A DNA stretch of 64,000 nucleotides from Paraburkholderia kururiensis JCM 10599 = LMG 19447 (GCF_003986935.1 NZ_RJZE01000002.1:62001-126000), one strand, 5' to 3'. Counted from the stretch's first letter, positions 29,528 through 38,900 are shown. The notes: generated by a model not told the origin, from the sequence alone. A program made the numbers and translations.

Positions 29528-29951
29528 GATTCACCCTTTTTGCTGATGTGCTTACGACCTGATGGTTGCGCGGACTATACCGCAGGCTCGCTTTTCGCGT
29601 ATTTCAGCTTTGTAATAACTGCTGCATAAGATCGCACGAAAGCCCGCACGGTTACGTCCCGTAACATAAGGTTGTCGTGCCCGAAAGCGCAGGCTCGTGA
29701 ACCGTGCCCGCACGGAGTGGACCCGCTGCGCGCGCCGTGCATCAAGGCCGCGCACGAACCGGCGCAAGGCCGAAACGGCAGCGACGCGGTCCCATCACGG
29801 CGCTTCGGAACGGCTCTTGCTTACCCGGGTGATTGCGCCCCATTGCAAGGCCATGGCCTCGGCGGCGACATGCGCCACCGGCGGGCGGTGGCGTGTCGCG
29901 GCGCGGGACCGGTCGCCGGAATCGCAACGGGCCGTCTACAGGAGCTCATTC
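29528..29951. promoter_or_regulatory. Divergent gap between the PXPV gene and the MipA/OmpV gene
   Basis: I see no gene in these 424 nt. A short perfect palindrome GTTACG-TCC-CGTAAC at 29651-29665 stands out and could be an operator. AGGAG lies shortly before the downstream ATG. Confidence 0.4.
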
Positions 29952-30803
29952 ATGCATAAGCGTACGACCGCCGCAGCGGCATCGGTCATTGCCACGCTCG
30001 CAGCAGCAGTGGCCACCCCCGCCTCGGCACAGACGCCGTCGCCGCTCGCCGAATGGCAGTACACGGCGGGCATTCCGCTCGAAAAACTCATGCAGCCGTC
30101 GCTGCCGACATGGCGTATCCGCGTCGGTCCCGCTGCGAGCTTCCGGCCCCTTTACGACGGCTCGGACCGCTATCACATGGTGGCCGGCCCCAGCATCGAC
30201 ATCCGCTACCGCGACCTGTTCTTCCTCTCCACCGGCGAAGGCATCGGCATGAACGTGCTGTCCGGGCCGAACTGGCGGGTCTCGCTCGGCGCGGCCTACG
30301 ACCTGGGCCGCCGCGCGCGCGACGACTCCAGCCGGCTCGGCGGCATGGACAACATCAACCCGGCCCCGGCAGTCAAACTCGCCGGGGAGTACGTGATCTC
30401 GAAGTCGTTCCCGCTCGTGCTGCGTGCGGACGTGAGGCGCTACTTCGGCGGCTCGAACGGCTGGGTCGCGGACCTCGGCGCCTATATGCCGATGCCGGGC
30501 AGCTCCCGAAAGTTCGTCTGGTTCGCGGGCCCCGGCGTCACCTTCGCCGATTCGCGCTATATGAACAGCTGGTTCGGCGTGACGCCGAACGAGGCGGCCC
30601 GCTCGGGCCATCCCGCCTACCGTGCGGGTGCGGGCGTCAAGTCGTTCGGCTTCGGCGTGAGCGCGACCTGGATCATCAACAAGCACTGGCTCGCGAGCGG
30701 CGACGCCGCGATCCAGCAGCTGGTCGGGGACGCCGTCCACAGCCCGATCACGCAGCGCGCGACCGGCGCGGTGCTCGACATGACGGTGACCTACCAGTTC
30801 TGA
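29952..30803 (+). CDS. MipA/OmpV family outer-membrane protein
   Basis: A 283-residue protein with a signal peptide ending at ASA-Q (about residue 26) and a beta-barrel ending in the aromatic VTYQF, the outer-membrane sorting signal. WRIRVGPAASFRPLYDGSDRYHMVAGPSIDIRYRD-type strands and the YRAGAGVKSFGFGVSATWIIN region are those of the MipA/OmpV family (MltA-interacting scaffold or porin-like). The ATG at 29952 has AGGAG upstream. The cellular role is inferred. Confidence 0.85.
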   Translation: MHKRTTAAAASVIATLAAAVATPASAQTPSPLAEWQYTAGIPLEKLMQPSLPTWRIRVGPAASFRPLYDGSDRYHMVAGPSIDIRYRDLFFLSTGEGIGMNVLSGPNWRVSLGAAYDLGRRARDDSSRLGGMDNINPAPAVKLAGEYVISKSFPLVLRADVRRYFGGSNGWVADLGAYMPMPGSSRKFVWFAGPGVTFADSRYMNSWFGVTPNEAARSGHPAYRAGAGVKSFGFGVSATWIINKHWLASGDAAIQQLVGDAVHSPITQRATGAVLDMTVTYQF

Positions 30804-31092
30804 CGGCCGGCTGCCAGATATCCCCTGAATATCCCCTAAGATTACGCACAGGCGGCCGTGCGCCGGCCTGTGCGGCCTGCATCTCTTCCGCGCAACGCCC
30901 TCCTGCACGAACGCCGATAAACGGGCACCATAGCGTGCACCGCAGATACCTGCGGGAAGACGCCCGACGCGTGCCCGCATGCGGGCGCCCGCGGTCCGGA
31001 TCGGTCCGGGTCTATCCCGATCGATCTCGCCCGGTGCCGACCCGCTCGACCCGTCCCAACCCGGCCCCTAACCGTCCACCTCCAAACGCACC

Positions 31093-32568
31093 ATGACCAC
31101 TCAGGCCCCAACCGCTGCGTCAGACCGCCCGCTCGACATGATCATCTTCGGCGGCGCCGGAGACCTGTCCGCGCGCAAGCTGCTGCCGGCGCTCTACATG
31201 GCCCACCTGCACGGCAACCTGCCGGCCGACACGCGCATCATCGCCATCGGCCGCCGCGACTGGACGCGCGAGCAGTATCTGTCCTTCATGGAAGAACACT
31301 CGCGCCCGTTCGTCGACAGCAAGGCGCTCGACGCGCTCGCGTGGGACAGATTCCTCGCGCTCTTCGACTACGTGCGCATCGATGTGGGCGCCCAGGGCGA
31401 CTACAGCCGCCTGTGCGCAGCCGCGCGCCGCAGTGCGCAGCGCGTGTTCTATCTCGCGACTTCGCCCGAGCTTTTCACGACCATCTGCGACAACCTCACG
31501 GCCTGCGGTCTTGTGGACGACCACGCGCGCGTGGTACTGGAAAAGCCGCTCGGCCACGACCTCGAATCGGCGCGCGCGATCAATGCCTCGGTGGGCCAGC
31601 ACTTTCCCGAGCAGCAGATCTACCGGATCGACCACTACCTCGGCAAGGAGACGGTGCAGAACCTCATGGTGCTGCGCTTCGGCAACGCGATCTTCGGACC
31701 GCTCTGGCAGGCGCCCTACATCAAGAGCGTGCAAATCACGGTGGCCGAAACGGTGGGCGTGGGCAGCCGCGCGGGCTTCTACGACCAGACGGGCGCCATG
31801 CGCGACATGGTGCAAAACCACCTGCTCCAGTTGCTGTGTATCGTCGCGATGGAGCCGCCCGTCTCGCTCGACCCCGACGCCGTGCGTGACGAGAAGCTGA
31901 AGGTGCTGCGCTCGCTGCGCCCCATGACCATGGCCGAAATCGCGCGCGATACCGTGCGCGGTCAGTACACGGCAGGCGCCGTGTCGGGCGAGCCGGTGAA
32001 GGGCTATCTGGAAGAAGACAACGTGCCGGCCGACAGCCACGCCGAAACGTTCGTCGCACTGCGCGCGCAGATCAACAACTGGCGCTGGGCCAACGTGCCG
32101 TTCTTCCTGCGCACGGGCAAGCGCATGCCGAAGCGTCGCTCGGAGATCGTGATCGACTTCGCCGACCTGCCGTTCTCGATCATCCCGAGCGGTCCGCGCA
32201 AGTACGGCAATCGTCTCGTGATCCAGCTCCAGCCCGAGGAATCCATCCAGCTGCAGATGCTCGCGAAGGAGCCCGGCAGCGGCCTGCACATGCTGCCCGT
32301 CAATCTGAATCTCGACCTCCAGCAGGCCTTCACGGGGCGCCGCGCGGAGGCTTACGAGCGGCTTCTGATCGACGTGATCCGCGGACGTCTCACCCACTTC
32401 ATGCGCCGCGACGAACTCGAGGCGGCTTGGGCGTGGGTGGAGCCGATCCTGAACGGCTGGAAGGAACTGGGCGACCGGCCGCGCAGCTACACGGCGGGCA
32501 CCTACGGGCCGGCTGCGTCGTCGGCGCTGATGGCGCGCGAGAACATGGCCTGGGCCGAAGAAGCCTGA
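31093..32568 (+). CDS. zwf: Glucose-6-phosphate 1-dehydrogenase
   Basis: Oxidises glucose-6-phosphate to 6-phosphogluconolactone with NAD(P)+, entry to the pentose-phosphate and Entner-Doudoroff routes. 491 residues. The coenzyme site is IIFGGAGDLSARKLLPALY near 17-35, and the substrate signature RIDHYLGKE is at 178-186, with the expected QNHLLQLL downstream. No pgl or edd gene is adjacent. Convergent with the LysE gene, with a hairpin in the 38-nt gap. Confidence 0.96.
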   Translation: MTTQAPTAASDRPLDMIIFGGAGDLSARKLLPALYMAHLHGNLPADTRIIAIGRRDWTREQYLSFMEEHSRPFVDSKALDALAWDRFLALFDYVRIDVGAQGDYSRLCAAARRSAQRVFYLATSPELFTTICDNLTACGLVDDHARVVLEKPLGHDLESARAINASVGQHFPEQQIYRIDHYLGKETVQNLMVLRFGNAIFGPLWQAPYIKSVQITVAETVGVGSRAGFYDQTGAMRDMVQNHLLQLLCIVAMEPPVSLDPDAVRDEKLKVLRSLRPMTMAEIARDTVRGQYTAGAVSGEPVKGYLEEDNVPADSHAETFVALRAQINNWRWANVPFFLRTGKRMPKRRSEIVIDFADLPFSIIPSGPRKYGNRLVIQLQPEESIQLQMLAKEPGSGLHMLPVNLNLDLQQAFTGRRAEAYERLLIDVIRGRLTHFMRRDELEAAWAWVEPILNGWKELGDRPRSYTAGTYGPAASSALMARENMAWAEEA

Positions 32569-32583
32569 ACGTCGGCGCGAATG

Positions 32584-32607
32584 GCGGGCACGTCCTGTCG
32601 TGCCCGC
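32584..32607. terminator. Convergent hairpin between zwf and the LysE gene
   Basis: GCGGGCACG (32584-32592) pairs perfectly with CGTGCCCGC (32599-32607) around TCCTGT; no T tract. It overlaps the LysE-family stop. Confidence 0.5.
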
Positions 32608-33209
32608 TATCGATTGAACACCGAATACAGCAGCGAACCCGAGAACGCGACCAGCACGACCGAGGCGCCGCGCAACAGCGTCGACGTGTGCCGCGCCCAC
32701 CTGCGCCGCGCCATGAGCAGGCCGCCGAGGCTCGACCAGCCGATGCCCACCGGGATCAGCACGATCCAAAACGCGGCGATGGTCGTGACGAAATAACGGA
32801 TCGACTGAAACGCTTCCAGCGGAAACAGCGTGCTCGCAAACAGCAGCGCCTTCGGATTGAGCAGCGTCGTCACGAAGAGATCGCGAAACGTGACAGGGCC
32901 ACCCGGCACGTCGTGCAACGCGCGGCTCGTCCCCCACATCTTCACCGCGAGCCAGAGGATATAGGCCGCGCTCACTAGCTTGACCGCCACCGGCAGCCAC
33001 GGCCGGCCCACGGCGAGCGCGCTCAGGAAGAATCCCCACGCGGCAATGCCCACGAAGTAACCGAGCGCCTCGGCGATCAGAAGCGGCCACGTCCCGCGCA
33101 GTCCCACCTTGAGCCCTGACGAGAGCAACAGCGTGTTCGTGGGGCCCGGCATGACGAGCACGAGCGCCACGTACAGCGACATCTTCAGCAATGTGTCGAG
33201 ATTCGGCAT
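32607..33209 (-). CDS. LysE/RhtB family exporter
   Basis: A 200-residue inner-membrane protein with six predicted helices, the size and pattern of LysE/RhtB amino-acid exporters. The N-terminal PGPTNTLLLSSGLKVGLR and the following glycine-rich helix are typical. It starts 60 nt downstream of the FAD-enzyme gene on the same strand, so the two may be cotranscribed, but whether it belongs to the pigment cluster is unclear. The substrate is unknown. Confidence 0.85.
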   Translation of the reverse strand: MPNLDTLLKMSLYVALVLVMPGPTNTLLLSSGLKVGLRGTWPLLIAEALGYFVGIAAWGFFLSALAVGRPWLPVAVKLVSAAYILWLAVKMWGTSRALHDVPGGPVTFRDLFVTTLLNPKALLFASTLFPLEAFQSIRYFVTTIAAFWIVLIPVGIGWSSLGGLLMARRRWARHTSTLLRGASVVLVAFSGSLLYSVFNR

Positions 33210-33269
33210 CGCACTTTCTGGCTCACCTGGTTCATCACGCTTGCGTCCCGCGCATGCAGAGGACCGTGC

Positions 33270-34526
33270 TCATTGCGCAGGCCGAAACACGGTGCACGCA
33301 TCGTGCAGCGCGTCGAGCCGGCGCACCGGGTCCGCGACATAAGGGTTCGATTCGTCCCACGCATATCCCGCCAGCACGGCGCTGATCATGCGGCGAATGC
33401 CGGGCGTCTGTTGCGGGTAGTAAATGATGTCCTGCAACTCGCCCGTGTACCAGCGCTCGACGAACGCGCGAAACGTATCGATGCCCTTGCGCAGCGGCAC
33501 GTCGTAATCGCCATGCCAGTCGACTGTCTCGCCGCTCAACTGGCGCTCCACCGCCTTCACGGCGAGATGCGCGGAGCGCAGCGCAATGGTGACGCCCGAC
33601 GAGAACACCGGGTCGAGAAACTCGCCCGCATTGCCGAGCAGCGCGTAGCCCGGTCCATGCAGACGCTCGACGTTCGCCGAATAACCGCCGATCTGGTTCA
33701 CCGGCATCAGGAACGGCGCATCGCCGATGAGACGGTTGAGCGTGGGCTCCTCGCGAATCAGCGCCCGCAGTCTGGCTTCGCGTGCCGATGCCTCGACGTT
33801 CAGGAACGCCGCATCCGCCACGCACCCCACCGAGGAACGACCGCCCGCGAGCGGAATCATCCAGAACCAGACGTCGCGCCGCTCGGGATGAGTGGCGATG
33901 CAGATCTTGTTGCGGTCGGTCGCATCGAGCGGCAAACCATCGCGCACGTGGCTGAAGATGGCCGAGCGCGTGGGCAGCCCCGTGGGCGCTTCGAGGTTCA
34001 AGAGGCGCGGCAGCACGCGGCCAAAGCCGCTCGCGTCGAACACGAAGCGCGCGTGCACTTCGTAGCTCTGACCGTCTTCGTCGGCGACCTGAAGCACCGG
34101 CGCGCTACCCGTTTCGATCGCACGCACCGTGTGGCCGAAGCGCACCTCGGCGCCCTGCTGCGCGGCGCAGCGAATCAGCAGGTCGTCGAACTGCGCGCGC
34201 TCCACCTGCCAGGTCGTGCCCCAACCGGGCGTGTGCTTGTCGCGAAAATCGAACGATGACGACTGGTCGCGCCACACGAAATGCGCGCCGTTCTTGTACT
34301 GGAAACCGGCTTCCACAAGCGTCTGCAGCATGCCGGCTTCTTCCAGATACGCCATGCTCTGGGGCAGCAGGCTCTCGCCAATCGAAAAGCGGGGAAAGTG
34401 CTGACGTTCCAGCACGAGCACCGAACGCCCGGTCTTTCTGAGCAACGCAGCCGCAACTGCGCCCGCAGGACCGGCGCCAATGATCGCCACGTCTACCGCC
34501 TTCCTATGGGATGAAATAGTGCTCAC
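33270..34526 (-). CDS. FAD-dependent oxidoreductase, flavin-halogenase-like
   Basis: A 418-residue flavoprotein monooxygenase. FAD-binding GAGPAG is at 17-22 and ESLLPQ follows at 51-56. It retains three halogenase hallmarks: the putative catalytic Lys78 in YKNGAHFVW, WFWMIP (W-x-W-x-I-P) at 220-225, and FLDPVFSSG (F-x2-P-x2-S-x-G) at 303-311. I chose the GTG at 34526 because AGAGGAAG lies just upstream; an ATG at 34592 adds 22 unlike residues. Related genes sit in many aryl-polyene clusters, and xanthomonadins are brominated aryl polyenes, so head-group halogenation is plausible. Divergent from the methyltransferase. Confidence 0.82.
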   Translation of the reverse strand: MSTISSHRKAVDVAIIGAGPAGAVAAALLRKTGRSVLVLERQHFPRFSIGESLLPQSMAYLEEAGMLQTLVEAGFQYKNGAHFVWRDQSSSFDFRDKHTPGWGTTWQVERAQFDDLLIRCAAQQGAEVRFGHTVRAIETGSAPVLQVADEDGQSYEVHARFVFDASGFGRVLPRLLNLEAPTGLPTRSAIFSHVRDGLPLDATDRNKICIATHPERRDVWFWMIPLAGGRSSVGCVADAAFLNVEASAREARLRALIREEPTLNRLIGDAPFLMPVNQIGGYSANVERLHGPGYALLGNAGEFLDPVFSSGVTIALRSAHLAVKAVERQLSGETVDWHGDYDVPLRKGIDTFRAFVERWYTGELQDIIYYPQQTPGIRRMISAVLAGYAWDESNPYVADPVRRLDALHDACTVFRPAQ

Positions 34527-34643
34527 GGCTTCCTCTCGTTTCTTCGTCGTGTGTTCATCGTGCTCAGGTCGTGCCTGGGTCGCGCTTGCCATTACAATGT
34601 CGCGCAGCCGTTCTACTCACCCAACATGCGCGGGGAATAAACC

Positions 34644-35381
34644 ATGTCGCCGTCCGAAACATCCAGTGTGCATTTCGTGCCGGAGACGGCATTCGGTGTC
34701 TGGTTCCTGCGCACCCACACGTGGGAACACCACGTGCTACGTGTGGCGATCAACGACCTCAAACGGCTCATCGATACGCCTCTGCCGGCAGCGCCGGTCA
34801 TTGTCGACGTGGGCTGCGGTCAGGGCAAGTCGTTCCGCCTGCTCGCCAACGCGTTTAGTCCGCAGCGCATCGTCGGCATCGATTATCACGCCGAGTCGCT
34901 CGCGCTCGCGGAGCAATCGGGCGAAGCGTGTCGCGCTCAAGCCGCCGCGCCGCTCGACATCGAACTGCTGCGCGGCGATTGCGCGAATCTGCCGCAGGCA
35001 TCGGCCAGCGCCGACATCGTGTTCTGCCATCAAACCTTCCATCACCTCGTCGAGCAGGAGCGCGCGCTCGCCGAATTCCATCGCGTGCTGAAACCGGGCG
35101 GGGTGCTGCTCTTTGCCGAATCCACCGAGGCCTACATCAAGTCGTGGGTGATCCGGCTGCTGTTCCGTCACCCCATGCAGGTCCAGAAAAGTGCCGACGG
35201 CTATCTCGACATGATCCGGCAGGCAGGGTTCCGCTTCGGGCCGCAGAACGTGTCGCTACCGTACCTGTGGTGGAGCCGCGCCGCCGACTTCGGCCTCTTC
35301 GAGCGACTCGGCCTCCATCATCCGAAGCCCGGCAAGCGGCGTGAAACGCTCGTCAACGTCGCGGCCGTCAAAGCGTCCTGA
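34644..35381 (+). CDS. Class I SAM-dependent methyltransferase
   Basis: A 245-residue methyltransferase; motif I is VIVDVGCGQGKSF near residues 52-64, with IVGIDYH after it and LKPGGVLLFAEST as the later conserved block. It stands alone on the plus strand, divergent from the FAD enzyme and convergent with the main pigment operon. In the xanthomonadin and aryl-polyene setting a head-group O- or C-methyltransferase is expected. The acceptor here is inferred, not shown. Confidence 0.82.
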   Translation: MSPSETSSVHFVPETAFGVWFLRTHTWEHHVLRVAINDLKRLIDTPLPAAPVIVDVGCGQGKSFRLLANAFSPQRIVGIDYHAESLALAEQSGEACRAQAAAPLDIELLRGDCANLPQASASADIVFCHQTFHHLVEQERALAEFHRVLKPGGVLLFAESTEAYIKSWVIRLLFRHPMQVQKSADGYLDMIRQAGFRFGPQNVSLPYLWWSRAADFGLFERLGLHHPKPGKRRETLVNVAAVKAS

Positions 35382-35462
35382 GCCTCCAGGCGCACAGCGG
35401 CGGCGCTCGCACCAATCGGGCCGCCGCCGACGCCACCCTCCGCCATCCCGCCTACTTCCCGC

Positions 35463-35903
35463 CTACTTCCCGCCCTTCAGCGTCACCACATCGCCCACCA
35501 GCGCAACGCCCGCAATGAACGCCCCCGCCCCGCATGTGAACTGCGTGGGGCTCTCCGTCAACTGGTTCCGGTAGTTGCTCTTGATGTTGATGACCGCATT
35601 GCCGCCTTCCTTGCGCGCGCGGTCCTGCAACTCGATCACGGCCGACAGGAACACGTGCTGGCAAGCCGCTTCGTCGGTCTTGTTGAAGGCGTTCGTCTTC
35701 TTGTTGGTGGCGAACTGACCGAACGACTTCAGCACAGCCGGATGCTTCTGGCCGGCGAAGTACAGCGTGACGTCGTCAGTCACCTTGCCGGGCTCGCTGC
35801 GCAGCGCTTCGTCGACGGGGTAGCTCGACACCGTGTCGCGCGCGAACGCGTGCGAGGTCGCGAGCGCCGCGCACAGCGCGGCCAGCATCAAAGGCTTTTT
35901 CAT
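35463..35903 (-). CDS. Small exported protein, paralogue of the upstream lipoprotein
   Basis: A 146-residue protein with a signal peptide (MKKPLMLAALCAALATSHAFA). The mature part shares its layout with the next gene upstream: VTLYFAGQKHPAVLKSFGQ, then a conserved Cys in ACQHVFLSAVIELQDRARKEGGNAVINIKS and a second Cys near the end. Similar proteins in such clusters carry the misleading name excinuclease ATPase subunit; there is no ATPase motif. It is the last gene of the operon, 17 nt behind its paralogue. The function is unknown; periplasmic. Confidence 0.8.
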   Translation of the reverse strand: MKKPLMLAALCAALATSHAFARDTVSSYPVDEALRSEPGKVTDDVTLYFAGQKHPAVLKSFGQFATNKKTNAFNKTDEAACQHVFLSAVIELQDRARKEGGNAVINIKSNYRNQLTESPTQFTCGAGAFIAGVALVGDVVTLKGGK

Positions 35904-35920
35904 CGCAATCCTCACTGGGT

Positions 35921-36379
35921 TCAGTTGGCCTGGAGGACGACGCGTTCGCCCTCCACTGCAATCGCCGCCGCGCTCGGGCTCACGCCACAGGTGTAGTCCG
36001 TGGCCGATGCCGTTTCCGTGGAGTGGAAACGCGTTTTCACGTTGACGACGGCGTTGGCGCCGTGCTCGCGCGCGTCGACCCGCACTTTCTGCAGCGCTTG
36101 TGCCAGCGCCTTGTTGCATGATGCTTCGGGGCCGTCGGTGGTGCGCGCGATGCGCACCGAGTACCAGACGCGGCCGAGCTGGCGCTGCACCGCCGGATGA
36201 GCCTGCGCGCCGAAATACAGCGCCACGTCGGCGCCTTGCGACGAAGCCGCGGACACGGGCGCGAGCGGCAGCGACTTCACCTGGGTCGCGCAACCGGCCT
36301 GCGTGAGGGTAACAAGCGTGACAACAGCCACGGCACCCACACCGGCCACCGAGCGTCGCGTAAGGGAGTTCTTCTTCAT
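35921..36379 (-). CDS. Small lipoprotein, first of a paralogous pair
   Basis: A 152-residue protein with a lipoprotein signal (lipobox TQAGC, Cys at about 29). The mature region VALYFGAQAHPAVQRQLG, then ASCNKALAQALQKVRVDAREHGANAVVNVKTRF and YTCG, mirrors the downstream gene closely enough to be a tandem duplication. GAGGAG lies before the ATG at 36379, which overlaps the ketosynthase stop as ATGA. It is the membrane-anchored member of the pair. The function is unknown. Confidence 0.8.
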   Translation of the reverse strand: MKKNSLTRRSVAGVGAVAVVTLVTLTQAGCATQVKSLPLAPVSAASSQGADVALYFGAQAHPAVQRQLGRVWYSVRIARTTDGPEASCNKALAQALQKVRVDAREHGANAVVNVKTRFHSTETASATDYTCGVSPSAAAIAVEGERVVLQAN

Positions 36380-37677
36380 TTTTCTCCTCGTGAGATCAAG
36401 ATCGCCTGTGGCGTCCTGCTGTCTTCCAGGCACGACTTCCAGGCGCTAAACATCAGGCTCGCGCAACTGCCGCCGAACCCGAATGAAACGGACATTGCAT
36501 GATCGATGGCGGCGTCGCGCGCCGCTCGCACGAGCGGCAGGCCGGCCGCGCGCGCGTCGAGCGATTCGATGCCCGCTGTGCCCGCCATGTAGCCCTCGCG
36601 CATCATCAGCAGCGTGTAAATGGCTTCGTGCGCACCGCACGCGCCTGGCGGGTGGCCCGTCAGGCCCTTCGTCGACGAGAACGGCGGAATCGATTCGCCG
36701 TACACGGCGGCGAGCGCGTCCAGCTCCTCCACGTCTCCGCGCGGCGTGGCGGGCGCGTGCGTATTGATGTAGTCGGGCCGCACGCCGGCTTCGTCGAGTG
36801 CCGCGCGCATGGCGCGCACAATGCCGCTCGCGTGGGGCGCCACCATGCCCGCGCCGTCGGTGCAATGGCCGAAGCCCGTCAGCTCCGCGTAGATGCGCGC
36901 GCCGCGCGCGAGTGCATGTTCGAGCGATTCGAGCACCAGCACGCCCGCGCCCGACGCGATCACGAAGCCGTCGCGGCCGGTGTCGTACGGCCGCGAGGCC
37001 CGCTCCGGGGTCGCATTGAAGCCACGCGAAAGCGCGCCCATCGCGTCGAACAGCAGCGTCATGTTGTCGTGCAGCGCCTCGCTGCCGCCCGCGAGCACGA
37101 GTGCCTGGCGCCCGGTCTGAATCAGCTGCATCGCCTGGCCGATGGCAAGCGCCGACGTCGTACAGGCCGACGAAGGCGAGTACGTCACGCCCTCCACACC
37201 GAACACGTGCGCGACATTGGCCGAGGTCGTGCTGCTCATCGCCTGCGGCACCGTATAAGGCGGCACGCGGTCGAGCCCGCGCGCCTCGCCGATGGCGAGC
37301 GCACTGTCGTAGGCCGACATGGCGCCCACGCCCGAGCCGATCACGGCGCCCGCCGCAGGCGTGCGCAACGCGGCCACGTCAAGGCCCGCATCGGCGATTG
37401 CGCTGCGCGCCGCGTGGCACGCGAAGCGCGCGGTATCGCCCATGAAGCGTTCGAGCTTGCGCTCGAAAGGCGGCTCGTGCGCCACCGACGCCACACCGGC
37501 AACCTGACTCGCGAAGCCGCGCTCGCGCCAGGCTTCGACCCGCACGATGCCGCCACGGCCCGCGCGCAGCCGCGCGGACACCTCATCGAGCGTATTGCCG
37601 AGGCACGACACGATGCCCATGCCGGTGACGACCACCCGTCGCATGCCGGTCGAGGTCACGAGAGACGGCTCGCTCAT
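36376..37677 (-). CDS. Beta-ketoacyl-ACP synthase (aryl-polyene type, FabF-like)
   Basis: A 433-residue ketosynthase that extends the polyene chain by decarboxylative condensation with malonyl-ACP. All catalytic residues are present: Cys172 in SSACTTSALA, His307 in INTHAPATPRGD, Lys337 and His342 in KGLTGHPPGACG. Note that the first His motif reads NTHAPAT rather than the usual NAHGTST. The start at 37677 overlaps the next ketosynthase by ATGA. Likely an ApeR-like or third condensing enzyme of the cluster. Confidence 0.88.
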   Translation of the reverse strand: MSEPSLVTSTGMRRVVVTGMGIVSCLGNTLDEVSARLRAGRGGIVRVEAWRERGFASQVAGVASVAHEPPFERKLERFMGDTARFACHAARSAIADAGLDVAALRTPAAGAVIGSGVGAMSAYDSALAIGEARGLDRVPPYTVPQAMSSTTSANVAHVFGVEGVTYSPSSACTTSALAIGQAMQLIQTGRQALVLAGGSEALHDNMTLLFDAMGALSRGFNATPERASRPYDTGRDGFVIASGAGVLVLESLEHALARGARIYAELTGFGHCTDGAGMVAPHASGIVRAMRAALDEAGVRPDYINTHAPATPRGDVEELDALAAVYGESIPPFSSTKGLTGHPPGACGAHEAIYTLLMMREGYMAGTAGIESLDARAAGLPLVRAARDAAIDHAMSVSFGFGGSCASLMFSAWKSCLEDSRTPQAILISRGEK

Positions 37678-38900
37678 CCGGCGCGCCTGAACACGAGCGA
37701 TGTATTCACGCCGCCGAACGCAAAGTTGTTGCTCATCACGTATTCGGTGTCGATCGTGCGCGGCGCCTTCACGATGTAGTCGAGGCTCGCGCAGGCCGGG
37801 TCCACGTCGTCGAGATTGAGCGTGGGCACATACCCGTTGCGCTTCATCATCTCGATGGTCCACCAGGCTTCGATGGCGCCGCACGCGCCCAGCGTATGGC
37901 CGATATAGCTCTTGAGCGAGCTGATCGGCATGCGCTCGCCGAAGGTCTGCGCCGTGGCGTGGCTTTCAGCGACATCGCCGCGGTCGGTCGAGGTGCCGTG
38001 CGCGTTGACGTAGCCGATGGCGTCCGCCGGCAGGTTCGCGTCGCGCAGCGCGAGTTGCATCGCGAGGGCCATCGTGTCGGCCGTGGGCTGCGTGATATGC
38101 GCGCCGTCCGAATTGCAGCCGAAGCCCACCACCTCGGCGTGAATGCGCGCGCCGCGCGCCACGGCGTGCTCGTACTCTTCGAGCACGAGCGTGGCGGCGC
38201 CCTCGCCCACCACGAGTCCGTCGCGGGCCACATCGAACGGACGCGGCGTGAGTTGCGGGTCGTCGTTGCGCGTGCTCGTCGCGTAGAGCGTGTCGAACAC
38301 GGCCACGGCAGGCCCCGAGAGTTCCTCCGCGCCGCCCGCCAGCATCAGCGTCTGTTTGCCGTAAGCGATCGTCTCGTAGGCGTAGCCGATTGCCTGGCTG
38401 CCCGATGCGCACGCGCACGAGGTGGGCACGATGCGCCCCTTCAGGTCCCAGAAGAGACTCACGTTCACGGCGGTCGTGTGCGGCATCATCTGCACGTAGC
38501 TGTTCGACGTGACGTCGCTCATCGAGCCCGTGTCGAGCATCTTGCCGAACGCGCGAATGGGCTCCACGGAACCGGACGACGAACCGTAGGCCACGCCCAT
38601 GCGGCCGTCCTTGATCGAGGGATCGTCGAGCAGCCCCGCATCGGCCAGCGCCAGTTCGCTCGCGCGCACGGCGTAGACCGACACGGGCCCCATCGAACGC
38701 GTCTTCTTGCGCGGATAGTGCGCGGGCACGGGTAGTTCGGGAATCGGGCAGGCGAGCCGCGTATGCAGCGACTCGAAATAGTCCCACGCCGGGATGCGCC
38801 GCACTGCGTTGCGGCCGAGTTTCAACGCGGTTTCGATCTCGTCCCACTTGTTGCCGAGCGCCGTGACACCGCCCATTCCCGTAATGACGACGCGCTTCAT
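37674..38900 (-). CDS. Beta-ketoacyl-ACP synthase (aryl-polyene type, FabF-like)
   Basis: A 408-residue ketosynthase with a complete active site: Cys164 in TSCACASGSQ, His301 in NAHGTST, Lys330 and His335 in LKSYIGHTLGACG. It starts MKRVVITGMGGVTALG and ends with the family's NNFAFGGVNTSLVFRR. The ATG at 38900 overlaps the ketoreductase stop. It is one of three complete ketosynthases in this operon; which one pairs with the chain-length factor cannot be read from sequence. Confidence 0.9.
   Translation of the reverse strand: MKRVVITGMGGVTALGNKWDEIETALKLGRNAVRRIPAWDYFESLHTRLACPIPELPVPAHYPRKKTRSMGPVSVYAVRASELALADAGLLDDPSIKDGRMGVAYGSSSGSVEPIRAFGKMLDTGSMSDVTSNSYVQMMPHTTAVNVSLFWDLKGRIVPTSCACASGSQAIGYAYETIAYGKQTLMLAGGAEELSGPAVAVFDTLYATSTRNDDPQLTPRPFDVARDGLVVGEGAATLVLEEYEHAVARGARIHAEVVGFGCNSDGAHITQPTADTMALAMQLALRDANLPADAIGYVNAHGTSTDRGDVAESHATAQTFGERMPISSLKSYIGHTLGACGAIEAWWTIEMMKRNGYVPTLNLDDVDPACASLDYIVKAPRTIDTEYVMSNNFAFGGVNTSLVFRRAG

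Noticed and set aside
29672..29959. A 95-residue plus-strand open frame before the MipA/OmpV gene
   Set aside because: No family resemblance or ribosome site; composition like non-coding high-GC sequence.
31120..33090. A 656-residue minus-strand open frame across zwf and the LysE gene
   Set aside because: It spans two genes with strong motifs and has no recognisable domain; a shadow frame.
36499..37779. A 426-residue plus-strand open frame opposite the ketosynthase
   Set aside because: Arg/His-rich shadow; the minus strand has the full catalytic set.
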